DNA from: Sipunculus nudus
Taxonomy: Eukaryota > Annelida > Sipuncula > Golfingiida > Sipunculidae
Assembly (NCBI GenBank): GCA_026874595.1
Contig: CM049309.1
Coordinates: 9,633,076-9,697,075 of the forward strand
Direction: 5' to 3'
DNA: 64,000 bases
Both the position numbers and the translations under genes were made by a program. Positions 38,496-49,759 of this stretch are shown piece by piece. The notes below the pieces were generated by a model. The model saw nothing but the letters and a program-made list of their open reading frames with translations, was not told where the DNA came from and ran no database searches. Every line of letters starts with the position of its first letter. Positions within the stretch are counted from its first letter, which is position 1.

Positions 38496-39121
38496 TCAAA
38501 GGTTAGCACAAATAAACCATAACACCAAAACACCAGCAATTGAACACAATATGTCTCTGTTTGAGAAGCAATCATACGGGCGCAAACCTTTTTCTTTACA
38601 ATGCTGCCAGATGGCACCACAAGGAATTCCAATATGGAGGAGATCCGGTATCATGAAACCAATGTCCCTTATCACTTGGTGCCATTTCCCGCTACGCATC
38701 AGCACATTGTGAACGAACTGATCTGCCCCGCTAGCGAGTATGTGTAAAACGGCAATATCTATGATGACCAGGCAGACCCTTGGGATAATCTCACGTCTGT
38801 TGTCACAAAGGTGAACCACTAATATGGTGGACATGAGTTCTGTTACACTGAAGAATGTCTGATGGCTCCACTGAAGATAGAATTCATCGTTCCATGCGTT
38901 GATGTACGACCACCATGAGTAATAGTGCGGATATATTACAGCTAGAAATAAGATGAACATGTTGTAGCGGAGGTTCTTATTTAAGGCCAGCTTGATCAGG
39001 TGACGGATAGTTTCATAGCTTATGATCAGTGTTATCACGGTCAGAACCCACATCTTCATGGTGTTACTTGTAACATTGAAGTACAGGTGTTTGTAGCCTG
39101 GGGTATCTCCTTGGTATGAGC
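38496..39121 (-). CDS. Membrane protein, last exon, preceded by a tandem array of its own acceptor end
   Basis: The minus-strand acceptor is GTACTTCACAG|GCTCAT. 207 codons and a stop encode membrane spans 2 to 7. The first ~60 bases of this exon together with the acceptor recur about five times in the adjacent intron (39122-39610). The exon-proximal acceptor joins in phase to exon 3. Confidence 0.9.
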
Positions 39122-42100
39122 CTGTGAAGTACACAAGTACATGTACTTATGATAATGATAATGTTTTTGGTAATGTTGAAGTACATGTAATTGTAGTCTA
39201 GGACATCTCCTTGGTATTAGCCTGAGGAGAACACGAGTACATGTTCTAATGACAATTATAATGTTTTGGTAATGTGTAAGTACATGTATTTGTAGCCTGG
39301 GGCATCTCCTTGGTATGAGCCTGTGAAGTACATTAGTGCATGTACTAATGACAATGATAATGTTTTCAGTAATGTTGAAGTACAGGTTTTGTAGCCTGGG
39401 GCATCTCCATGTTATGAGCCTGTGAAATTCATAAGTGCATGTACTAATGACAATGATAATGTTTTAAGTAATGTTGAAGTACATGTATTTGTAGCCTTGG
39501 GCATCTCCTTGGTATGAGCCTGTAAAGTACATAAGTGCATGTACTTATGACAATGATAATGTTTTCAGTATTGTTGAAGTACATGTGTTTGTAGCCTGGA
39601 GCATCTTTGTGAATACACTGAAGAACACAAATGAAGTATGGTCTACCTGTTTTGTATGGGCATATATATTGCAACAGAACAAGTATAAATTAAACTTAAC
39701 AAACACTAGTGATATTGCTAACATTAGAGTGCATGACTGAAGCATGGTGATTCTCTGTTGCATAAGACACTGAATTACAAAGAACAGGTATGAATTAAAC
39801 TTTTTTTACAACATGTTTTCGAATTCACAAACATTAAGACACACATGTTTTTTGCCTTGTCTCTGATAAAGTTTTCATTAAAGCATATTTTTGTTTCCGC
39901 TGGAGGGTGTGTTTTCTTTCCCATTCATGTGTGTGTGTGTGTTCACAACATAAGACATGAACAGAATCTCTTTAAGTTTTCTGGGCATTTTGGGTGTGAG
40001 CCAAGGATGAAACAATTAGATTTAGGTGTTGATCCAGCATCTTCTCCTGATTCTGGAGCATAATCAAAGAATATTTACAAAATGTCACTCGTGCACAAAT
40101 GAACTTGGGAATATAGGCCAAAAAAATATGTGAATGCCCAGAGGTCCCGCCTCATCAGTGTGGCCCAGTCACCTGTCCAGGTCATGTTCCAGCTCCTCAG
40201 AGTGGCATGTCCAGTGATCGCAGGGCATTTTTGAAACTTGTGCTCGCATAGCGAAGGAATGCATCCACTGGAATACAGATTTCTGGTTTATACTGCATTT
40301 TTATCCTTCAAATCTTTTTATACTCAAGTATAATCATACATATGAATAGAGATACTTGTTAATACAAAATACACTGGAATAAATCATTACCTTTAAACAC
40401 TGTATCCCAACAGTTGCATGTACATGTCCGCCTGTCCACAGGTGTTTTATTTGGTGTCCAGTATCTGTATTTAAACAGAAGAAATTGTATAATACACATT
40501 TAACAAGTTTAAACCAGGAGTGGGGTCAATTACATCCAAATATAATTAATTACAATTACAATTACTTTCAAAATATCACATTACATTTACAATTACACTT
40601 ATTACACAGATGAGTGGTAAAATGATCGGCACTCTCCGCTGGGGACACAGGTTTGATCCCCTGTGTGGCTATAAGAGTGGGTTGTAGTTTCATGTCCAGG
40701 TTCTCCGGTTTCCTCTACCTCCAGAGACTATCAAACCTCAACATAGGAGGCATGGAGAGTGCCTTGCATTAGTTATTATAACTAGATTTACAATCTATGT
40801 AAAATAAATAAAGTTTATTTAATAACACATATCTGCAAATGTAATTATTACAATTTCAAATAAAATGAAAAGTAACTGAAATACTTTTTAATCAGGGGTA
40901 AAAAATATGCACTATTTCAAAACAATGATTCTAGATTTCAGCAGATTTGACCTTGAAGGTCAAGGTCACCACTTTTCAAACTCCCATGAGATTTTGGCAG
41001 CAAGAACTGGTGTGTCAAATTTGAAGAAAAAATCTTCAGTACCTCCAAAGTTAAGGGGGTCACAATAATCCTAGAATTGCATAAATTTGATCTTGAAGAT
41101 CAGGGTCAAGGTCACTGGATTTTAAGCTCCAACACGATTTTGGTAGGAACAATGAGTGTTTAAAATTTTGGAAGAAAGTATGCAGCCTTTCAAAAGTTAT
41201 GGTGTTCACAAGACAATAACTATAACTGGGCAGATTCGACTTCGAAGATCCTGGTAGATCATCTTGTTTTGACCTCGTCCAAGAACTTGGTAGTAACGAA
41301 TGTTCTACTAAATTTCAGGACAAAATGATAAAAAAAAGTTATGAGGTTCACAAAAATTTCACATTCTGGCAGATTTGAAAATGAAGGTCAAGGTCACCAG
41401 GTTTCTAACTCTTCTTGGATAAACAATGAGTGTTTTAGAGGACAATATGCAGCCCTTCAAAAGTAATCATGTTCACAAGATATCCTACAGTCAACACACA
41501 AGATATCCTACAGTCAACACACAAGATATCCTACAGTCAACACACAAGATATCCTACAGTCAACAAGGACAGATAATGGCACTGAAAACCTCGGGGGGGG
41601 GGGGGGGGGGACACATAATTACAGTGTATTTTTCAAATTAATATATTACAAATACATGTGATTTAAAATGTGTTAAATTACAAAGTACTTTCAATTACAT
41701 GAAATCATTCAATTACAATTACATTTTCAATTACCCCAGCCCTGTTTTTAACCATTCAAACAATCTGCCCTGCACCTTTCGAGTCATATATTGTCATCGG
41801 CTTCATATTCACTTGGTTAAAATTTCACCATTTTCAATTTTTCACTTCTTCGTAAGGGTTCCATTTTCTCCATATGAAAGATCCAAACAGAGAATAACCA
41901 TCATTATATAAAGTAATTATATCAAGTAATACGTGCCTGAAACCTAAAAAATCACACAGGGACACAATGGTATAAGGATCAAGGGGGATTTATTGTTCAT
42001 TTATGGCAGATAATCTGACCTTTATAAACTTAAGGTAATCCCTTTGAGCTGTTATAAAAAAAAGGCCAGAAAACGTGGATATCACTGCACACAGGCTGCT

Positions 42101-45100
42101 TGTTTGTTTTTTATATCAACGTGTTTATAATATGTGGGGGCCAGCTAAAATATTCAAAACAAATTCAACACGGGCATCTTTAATTAAGTCAGAGTTTTGC
42201 AAATGGTGTTTGGCAACAAGTGACCTTTCTACCTCCACATATATGCAACCTACCACCTTGGGTTGCATGTTTTTCAAGTTTGTCAACAATGCTGTGTTTA
42301 CAAACATGTTGTTGACATACATTCTTCACGAAGCACTAATAAGAACTTTTCAAATCCAAAATTACCCTTAGATCATTAATATATATACACAGAGTAAGCC
42401 AGAAATCACATAAATTCTTTTTCAAGGGTAGGTGAATGGGCAACTTTAAGCAGAACCACTTCATTAAAGGCTGATGTCTGACTGAAACATTACATTTTCA
42501 GAATATACACTGTTTTCGCATCAAAACAGAAGTAATTTCTTTTTTAGATAAGTTTTGGTTGTAACACTAAAAAAATTTGATCTGACTTTACCTTCAGTTG
42601 TAAACTTTTAATTCAAAATAAAAAGACATGCCAAGGTCGAGGGGATGCCTAAAGCCCAGTTGGGGCAAGGGACCAAACTGAATGAATCCCTTACATCTAG
42701 CTGATAACAGGGGAAATGGACCAAACTGAATGGATGCCTTACATCTAGTTGATAACAGGGGCAAGGGACCAAACTAAATGGATCCCTTACATCCAGTTAA
42801 TAACAAAAGCAATGTATTTATATTAATAAATCATACATTTGACAAATTTTCATTTTAACAATTCTTTACTAAAACAGGTCAGAAACAAAACCCACTGGTC
42901 TCTGATATTTCACCAAGATTAAAGTAAACTTGTTATACCAATTTATTAAAAATATTGTGCCATGCTTGAGTTAAGTACCAGTAACCATAGACATCTGAGG
43001 TATCACTAATAATCTGAAAGATGTGCAGTTCAATCTGATGCATCCTGGAAGCACAGGTACGAAAATGGTAGGCATTACTCCTAGAGGCAGTAGAAGTTGT
43101 GTTGATCTCAAAATTGGTAGGGTTGGCATGTATGTGAGTGTTGGTTGACTAACTTACCCATAGATAACTCCAAGCTGTATGTAAGGAGCCAGGATCAGAA
43201 ACAGGATCGCTGAAAATAAAATTTACATCAAAGGCAAAAAAAAAATAAGGTTTGGTTCTCAGGCACTTTTTTTCAGAAATCAATGCAGGCGGGCGTTTTT
43301 TTTTATTTTTAATTTTTGTGTATGTTTCGATTTAAATGTCACATGATTCCATATAAAAGGAAAATGTATCAAAATTGTATGATTTTATCTACTTGATAGA
43401 AATGTCTGAGCGGCTCGAGCTTATAATTGGTAAGTTTCTATAGAAAATCAAAATTATTTTGAGATGAGGTGCCTGAGAACCATACGTTTTATTTGTATTG
43501 GCCTAAAGTAACTAGAACAGACTAATAAATGTCTATGACAGATGTTTATTTCAGGCCACAACCAATATAACAGAACAGTTATAATATAAAATAAGAAACA
43601 ATAAAAGCATTATGATACATTATAAGAGGTTTACATTCCTATTTAAGATATAGACAGGCATTCCAATATGTATGTTTTATACCAACTTGAACATGCAACT
43701 ACATGTACATGTACTTTCCAAGATGGATGGACATGCCAAATTTCAGACCAATACCTTGAAACACTTCTGAGATATGAGCAATTTTCACCCAAGACAAATG
43801 TACAGATTTTAATTTAATTTTAATTAAATTAATGGCACCACTAGTTTTGAGAACATTATGGAGGAGACCAAGATCTATGGATATGCACAATTTCAGGCCA
43901 ATAAGGCAAATCATTCCTCAGATAAAATGCTTTTATTTATCCTACAAAAACAGGAAGGTAGGTGGCGCCACATGTCAGGTTTACGAGAGAACTTTTCTAG
44001 ATGGATGGACATGCCAAATTTCAGACCAATACCTTTAACCACTTCTGAGATATGAGCAATTTTCACCGAAAGCACATGTACGGATGGATGCCATGGGAAA
44101 ACGATTGCAGATGGCACCACCAGCCTTAAGTAAAAGATTAAGGAATCTAAGATCTATGGATATGTACAATTTCAGGCCAATACGGCAAATCACACCTCAG
44201 AAAAGGGCTTTAACTTATTCTACAAAAACAGGAAGGTAGGTGGTGCCACCTGTGTGGTTTACGAAAAAAATTTTTAAGATGGATAGACATGCCAATTTTC
44301 AGACACATACCATGAACCACTTCTGAGATATGAGCAATTTTCACCCAAAGCAAATGTACAGATGGACGCAACGGGAAAATGACAGCAGATGGCACTACCA
44401 GTCTTGAGTACAAGACAGAGGAGTCCATGATCTATGGATAAGCCTCAGAAAAAGGCTTTAATTAATTCTACCGAGGTTCAAACTGCACAGTAAGGATTGC
44501 AGGGGGCGCCACCTTTCTTGGTCACAACCACATAGGTGAGGGAACAACTATGCTGGGTTTCGGAAAGATCAGTCCAGTGGTCTCAGAGGAGACTCTGTTT
44601 TGCCAAATTTTAACAAATAAATACTTAATGACAATCTTGGAAAAAGCATAAAAAAATTTAATGGCCTGCAGAAAGTAGGTCAACACAGGTGGCACCTCCA
44701 GCAAGTCAAAACCATTAAGCAGTCACATGATCAATATTCCTGTGATATTTGAAACTGGAGGCTGCAGCAGTTCCTAAAATATTTGGTAACAGATTATACA
44801 TCATGTATGGAAACCTATCAATTTGTCAAATTTTGTGATTGACACAATAAAGTTCCCTAGACACGGCATCTTGAAAATGACTTGACTGAATTTATACTCA
44901 AATTATTCCCCTTTCTCTAAGGAAATGTTGACTATGAAATGAAGGCCAAAATATGAATAATTAATGACTTATCTTAGAAGAAGTAGAAAATACCATTTCG
45001 GCCCGCAAATAGTAGGCCAACATAGGTGGCGCCACAAAAAGCTTATTTTTGCATCTCCATCCCATGATCAGTAATTCTGTAAAGTTTCATGAATGCAGCT

Positions 45101-45673
45101 GCTGCAGCTGTTGTGATATTTAGTAACAGATGGTGGACAGTATACAGTGGACGCTGCGCCATGGCAAGTTCACAGAGTGAACTAAAAAAGGTATGGTTCT
45201 CAGACAGCACCCCCCTCAATTTTGAACCCGGTTTTAATTTTGATTTTGATTTTTATCTTTCAAGTAGATAAAATAATGCAATTTTGATAAGATTTACTTT
45301 GTTATGTAGTGCTTTTACCTGTTTAGCAAAAAAAATTTGTTATTTTCATGCTTCTCCCTGATCATAAGACATTTTTATTGAAACGTACAAAAAAAAGGTA
45401 AAATAAAATATTGCCGGCCCACACTGGTTTAGGAAAAATATTGCCTGAGAACCATACCTTTTTTTGCCTAACTCCAAATGAATATGAACCTTTAAGTTTT
45501 ACTAATGTTTTTAAATAGTAATTTTCACTCACCAGCTGAGGCTGCCAGCAGAAACTTGCAGCAAGCTTCGGAGAATAACCCGGTGCTGGACAGCACACGC
45601 TGAGCATGCATCATTTTGAATGGCAAAATTTCAACTGGTGGCAATAGTGGCTTCAGTTCTTGATCTTCAGCAC
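38496..45673 (-). CDS. Multi-pass membrane protein of unrecognised family, four coding exons
   Basis: Exons on the minus strand: 45673-45533, 43209-43158, 40464-40391, 39121-38496. Phases (1, 2, 1) match at each GT-AG junction. From the ATG at 45614 the product is 277 aa, with the frame open for 19 more codons upstream in the exon (acidic, EDQELKPLLPP). Features in order: a hydrophobic segment AAILFLILAPYIQLGVIYG, a cysteine-rich loop (CTCNCWDTVF) followed by GYKHLYFNVT with a possible N-glycosylation site, then segments around MWVLTVITLIISY, MFILFLAVIYPHYYSWWSY, FFSVTELMSTILVVHL, VCLVIIDIAVLHILA, IGFMIPDLLHIGIP and a C-terminal ILCSIAGVLVLWFICANL. That is six or seven membrane spans. The aromatic YYSWWSY/NAWNDEFYLQW stretch is distinctive. 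I do not recognise the family and assign no function. It converges on Atos with about 10 kb between the stop codons. Confidence 0.88.
39065..39610 (-). repeat. ~100-bp tandem array of the acceptor and first 60 bases of the membrane-protein last exon
   Basis: Units recur near 39070, 39171, 39271, 39371, 39470 and 39569 (the last partial). On the minus strand the intronic copies carry an AG acceptor near 39221, 39320, 39419 and 39519, followed by exon-like sequence still reading approximately DAPGYKHMYFN. The exon-side copy is the functional one by phase. Confidence 0.88.
40391..40464 (-). CDS. Membrane protein, third exon (74 nt, cysteine-rich loop)
   Basis: The minus-strand acceptor is TTTAAATACAG|ATACTGG and the donor AAAG|GTAATG. 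It encodes YWTPNKTPVDRRTCTCNCWD then TVFK. The cluster of three Cys in five residues in a predicted loop suggests disulphides or metal binding. Confidence 0.85.
40605..40800 (+). mobile_element. tRNA-derived SINE candidate
   Basis: An A-box-like AGTGGTAAAATGATCGGC (40613-40630) and a B-box-like GGTTTGATCCC (40650-40660) are spaced as in a tRNA-derived pol III promoter, followed by a TTTCCTCTACCTCCAGAGAC tail region. The stem around the B box (GGGGACACAGG/CCCCTGTGT) resembles a T arm. No complete tRNA cloverleaf is present, so it is not a functional tRNA. Confidence 0.5.
40930..41420 (-). repeat. Interspersed repeat with AAGGTCAAGGTCAC motifs in the membrane-protein gene flank
   Basis: AAGGTCAAGGTCACC recurs at about 40961 and 41386, and AGGGTCAAGGTCAC at 41102. 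The intervening text (GATTTTGGTAGGAACAATGA) is also repeated with divergence. It is upstream of exon 3 on the minus strand, inside the intron. Confidence 0.65.
41474..41566 (+). repeat. Four-copy 23-bp tandem repeat
   Basis: ACAAGATATCCTACAGTCAA begins at 41475, 41498, 41521 and 41544, essentially without mismatches. A G-run follows at 41593-41610. Confidence 0.93.
41995..42215 (+). repeat. Unclassified interspersed repeat, copy 3
   Basis: GATAATCTGACC, GCTGTTATAAAAAAAAGGCC, CAACGTGTTTATAATATGTG and AGAGTTTTGCAAATGG follow the same order as in the copy at 4816. Located in the membrane-protein gene intron. Confidence 0.5.
42665..42812 (+). repeat. Three-copy 48-bp tandem repeat
   Basis: CCAAACT marks units at 42673, 42721 and 42769; each contains CCCTTACATC and GATAACAGGGG with a few substitutions. 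Inside an intron of the membrane-protein gene. Confidence 0.88.
43158..43209 (-). CDS. Membrane protein, second exon (52 nt, first membrane span)
   Basis: The minus-strand acceptor is TTTATTTTCAG|CGATCC and the donor ATGG|GTAAGT. It encodes ILFLILAPYIQLGVIYG. A Harbinger-like MITE ends only 23 bases upstream of this acceptor. Confidence 0.85.
43233..43503. mobile_element. Harbinger-like MITE, copy 3, 23 bases from a splice acceptor
   Basis: The same terminal repeats (GGTTTGGTTCTCAGGCAC left, GTGCCTGAGAACCATACG right) and a shortened interior of 271 bp. Right flank TAA. It sits in the first recognised intron of the membrane-protein gene, next to exon 2. Confidence 0.85.
43690..45070. repeat. 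Diverged GGTGGCGCCAC repeat field in the first recognised intron of the membrane-protein gene
   Basis: Units of ~270 bp contain GATGGATGGACATGCCAAAT, TTCAGACCAATACC, CACTTCTGAGATATGAGCAA and GTAGGTGGCGCCACATG. Palindromes lie near 43960, 44238, 44505 and 45026. Confidence 0.65.
45186..45468. mobile_element. Harbinger-like MITE, copy 4
   Basis: The same terminal repeats, flanked by TAA at 45183-45185 and 45469-45471. The left end has lost about a dozen bases of the terminal repeat. It lies in the same intron as copy 3 but near the donor side. Confidence 0.85.
45533..45673 (-). CDS. Membrane protein, first recognised coding exon
   Basis: The minus-strand acceptor is TTATACCAG|GTGCTG and the donor GCTG|GTGAGT. 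The first in-frame ATG pair is at 45614-45609 (MMHAQRVLSSTGLFSEACCK). If the upstream exon at about 49524 is used, an in-frame TGA precedes it, which would make this ATG the start. Otherwise translation may begin in an undetected exon. Confidence 0.82.
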
Positions 45674-45897
45674 CTGGTATAACAGAAATTCCTGATTAAC
45701 TTAACATTATCTTTATTTAATTGAGTTCTCTCTCATTCAGAGCTACCTATGTTCTATTATTAAATACATATGATGCAATGTATGGTTTCCTGGTGTTCTG
45801 AGAACATCAAATCAGACACTGAAATTTAAATATTTGCTTGAAATTCTATTTGAGAAATCAAACATTGAATGTGAAATTATCCAATCTTATGGGAAAG

Positions 45898-47455
45898 CAT
45901 GATGATGATGATAATGATGATGATGTTGCTGAATGATGTTGTTGGGGATGATGATGATGATGATTATGATGATGTTGATGATGTTGTTCATGATGATGAT
46001 GTTGTTGATGATGATGATGATGATGTTAATAATGGTGATGTTGTTGATTATGATGATGTTTTTGTTTATGATGATGATGATGTTGTTGTTGATGATGATG
46101 ATGTTGTTGATATTGATGATGATGATGATGATGATGTTAATAATGGTGATGATTATGATGATGTTGTTGTTGATGATGATGATGTTGTTGTTGATGATGA
46201 TGTTGCTGTTGATATTGATGTTGTTGATGATGATGATGTTGTTGATAATGATGATGTTGTTCATGATGATGATGATGTTGTTGTTCATGATGATGATGTT
46301 GTTTATACTGATGTTGTTGATGATGATGATAATGTTTATAACAATGATTTTGTTGATAATGATGTTGTTGATGATGATGATGATGTTGTTGATATTGATG
46401 TTGTTGATGATGTTGATGTTGATAATGATGATGTTGTTGATATTGATTTTGTTGATGATGATGATGTTGATAATGAGGATGATGTTGATAATGATGATGT
46501 TGTTGTTGATGATGATGATGTTGTTGTTGATGATGATGTTGCTGTTGATATTGATGTTGATGATGATGTTGTTGATAATGATGATGTTGTTCATGATGAT
46601 GATGTTGTTGTTCATGATGATGATGTTGTTTATATTGATGTTGTTGATGATGATGATAATGTTTATAACGATGATTTTGTTGATAATGATGATGTTGTTC
46701 TTGATGATGATGATGCTGTTGATATTGATGTTGTTGATGATTATGATTATGTTGATGAATATTATGATGATGTTGATAATGATGATGTTGTTGATAATGA
46801 TGATGATGATGTTGATAATGATGATGATGTTGTTGTTGTTGATGATGATGTTGTTGATATTGATGTTGTTGATGATGATGATAATGATGATGTTGTTGAT
46901 ATTGATGTTGTTGATGATGATGATGTTGATAATGTTGTTGATAATGATGATGATGTTGTTGTTGATGATGATGTTGTTGATACTGATGTTGTTGATGATG
47001 ATGATAATGTTGATAATGATGATGTTGTTGATTATGATAATGTTGTTGATGATGATGATGATGATGATGCTGTTGATAATGATGATGTTGTTCATGATGA
47101 TGATGATGATGATGTTGTTGTTGATGATAATGTTGATATTGATGTTGATGATAATGATGATGTTTTTGATTATGTGGTTGATGATGATGATAATGATGAT
47201 TTTGTTGTTTATGATGATGTTGTTGATATTGATGTTGTTGATGATGATGATGTTGATGATGATGTTGTTGTTGATGATGATGACAATGATTTTGTTGTTG
47301 ATGATGACGTGTTGATATTTATGTTGTTGTTGATGATGATGATGTTGTTGATAATGATGATGTTGTTGTAGATGGTGATGATGTTGCTGTTGATGATGTT
47401 GTTGATAATGATGTTGTTGATGATGATGATGATAATGATGGTGATGATTATGAAG
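45898..47455. repeat. 1.56-kb compound trinucleotide array (GAT/GTT with AAT variants)
   Basis: Nearly every triplet is GAT, GTT or a one-base variant. Because the period is three and stops are rare, long open frames appear on both strands (up to about 556 codons of Ile/Asn/His, or Asp/Val, or Met/Leu). These are artefacts of composition: no codon diversity, domain or splice signal is present. It lies just 5' of the first recognised exon of the membrane-protein gene. Confidence 0.95.
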
Positions 47456-49500
47456 TGGAAGACTGCAGCTCGGCTGCATGTTGGCTGGGACATCTGAAGA
47501 AATTTGAAAGAGACGTGTCCAGTTTGTCATCCAATATATTGCTCCAGGGGAAATCAAAGAAGATCAGGCTGAGCAGATTCATCATGGCAAGCATGATACA
47601 ATTACGATGGAAAAGCATGATACGCTTATGATTGAAAAGCATGATGCACTTACGCATGACCCTGCTATATAATTCTAATTTAAAGTTCAATCTTTGAGAA
47701 AAAGTATCTTTCAATCAAGAGTGTGGTTGTTTATTATTCATGAATCCTGGACAATCTCAAAAAGAAAGTGTCTGTAAATAACTGGTTTGCAAGTAACTGT
47801 AAATGGGAATAGTTGTTTTTTTACTTAATTTTTCTTAATTTTGCAAATGATGAAATCTAAGGGAAAGGGATAAAAAAAGAGGGAAAGTAATCCCAAAAGG
47901 TTATTCAGTTTAGGAGAAATTAAACAGTTTAATCAATTTTGACCCTAACTCAATACAGGTGCCAATATGTTCTTGAGAAATAGGGTGAAATTAATTATTA
48001 TATCACTCAATAGATGGCAGCACTGGTAGTAATTTTTTTTATCAGCAGCAGTAGTTATTTGTACTGGTTGTGACCTTTATCATATCACATTTTCCCAATG
48101 ATGTTACCTAACATATGGTTGTCTGCTTCTATATGAGGTAGCTTTGTGTTCCAGTTTTTCCTTTTATCACATCATACAACATCCCACTATATATGTCCAT
48201 ATTATTTGGATTGGGGGAGGGGAGGTTTAGCCCATATATAAACAATATCCTAGATTATGGAGGGTTTGTTCTGCACCAAAGTCCAAAGCCTAAACCATAC
48301 CAACCGGCTAAATCCCAACCCCTGGACTGATTATTAACTAACAAACTCCTGGCTGGACCAATAGCATTTTGTGTGTCAGAGAAATAATTCACAAAACACA
48401 TGCTGGCCCCCAGCCCTATGCCTTCCTGGACATTCTTAGAAAATGCAGGACCAGAAGAAAATGCTTCTGTGTGTTTTATATATTGCCTTGAGCACTGTCT
48501 TGAGACCTGTCATATTGGTGATATGCCCACCCCCCCCCCCCCCCCCCCAAACCTGACCACTCTCCCTGTCCATACTGCATGCTGTTTTGGGCCTAGTTGC
48601 CAGCTAGGTTAGCTTCTTCGGCTTAATTGTGAACTTCAAAATAATAACACATTGAAGACTAGAAATCTGCATTCTCAGGAATGCAAGCCTCCACCATGGG
48701 GGGGGGGGGGTCCCTATTAAGGGATGCTCCCTAACCACTGTTTGCTTTCACTAATTCGGCCCATATTCCCAGGTTAATTCATGTGTGACTCAACATTTGG
48801 GAATATTGTCCTTGATGATGTTTCTAAATCCAGATCATGTACCAGGTCAAGACTAAAATCCAACTGAATCTTCATTGGCTCGTTAAGGAAATACCTTGAA
48901 AATTTCATGAGATTCTGATTATGAGCAGTAAGTTTTGTTGTGAAAAATCACACACAAACACATGAACGGGGATGAATACATATCCTCCTGCCGATAAACA
49001 ATTTTTTTGGATGAGGCAGCTGACACTCAAACAGCACATCTCAGAAGGGGGGTCTGTAAAACATCATCAGTCAGGGACCAAGACTCAAGCTTTCTTAACT
49101 TAGGCAAACAGCAGCATCAACAATTAACTGCACTTTTGACAGGAATCACGCTTGTGTAACCTCACATACAGTGCCAAAATTTAACATGATTTTAATAACT
49201 TAATGAATAATTAAAAACTTTAAAGAGATCAGAGAGGCTATAGGGTGATTCAAGTCAATTTCATGTTCTGAATTTACCCATGTATGATATTCATCCTGTA
49301 CAAAGGAGCAAGCAGCCTCCCATACCCACCCATTAGAACATGGTCAGTAAGATCAGGTCGGAAGGCTTGTCCCCCCTAAATAATCAGTAATTTTTGCTTG
49401 GGATGTTGTGTCATTTTTATCCACAATTTTTATGGATTATTTTATATTTTTCCAGGGACAAGCATGATATCGCTGCCAGAAGTTAAAGTATGTCACATTT
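47456..49500. other. No gene seen
   Basis: Non-coding sequence with homopolymer C and G runs near 48531 and 48699. It may be intronic to the membrane-protein gene if the 5' exon near 49524 is real. Confidence 0.5.
48531..48548. repeat. C homopolymer
   Basis: An 18-base C run. Similar C or G runs occur at 4772, 9505, 41593, 48699, 49649 (21 bases), 53607 and 60291, an unusually high frequency in an AT-rich window. Confidence 0.9.
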
Positions 49501-49523
49501 CATAACTTTGATGTAACACTTAC

Positions 49524-49600
49524 CGTTGGTGGGATTGGGATTTCAACGTTTAGTGGGGACGAGCCTTCCAGCCTGTTCTGATGGCGGGAAGAACAGTATG
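49524..49600 (-). other. Candidate 5' untranslated exon of the membrane-protein gene
   Basis: On the minus strand a strong donor ACG|GTAAGT ends at 49524 after a CG-richer stretch. Spliced to 45673 the frame reads NPNPTNG-AEDQE but has a TGA immediately upstream, so the exon would be 5' UTR. The 5' limit is not determinable and is arbitrary here. Confidence 0.3.
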
Positions 49601-49759
49601 TATCACTTGTGATCCGCTAGATGTTGATGTGCTATGGGCATGGCATTTGGGGGGGGGGGGGGGGGGGGGTTTATATCAAAATACTGAAAATATTCACAAA
49701 ATTGCATATATTAATATAATAATGAATATGTTAGTATACATATATATGATGCTGAACTG

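Noticed and set aside
39444-39763. Minus-strand open frames in the acceptor array
   Set aside because: They consist of exon-like pieces in the 100-bp array and lack a phase-compatible join to exon 40391.
43832-44428. Several 60-70-codon open frames on both strands
   Set aside because: All lie in the diverged GGTGGCGCCAC repeat and change frame between units.
45887-47557. Open frames of 460-556 codons on both strands
   Set aside because: They follow from a period-three microsatellite with no stop triplets. They encode only Ile/Asn/His, Asp/Val or Met/Leu runs and lack any gene signal.
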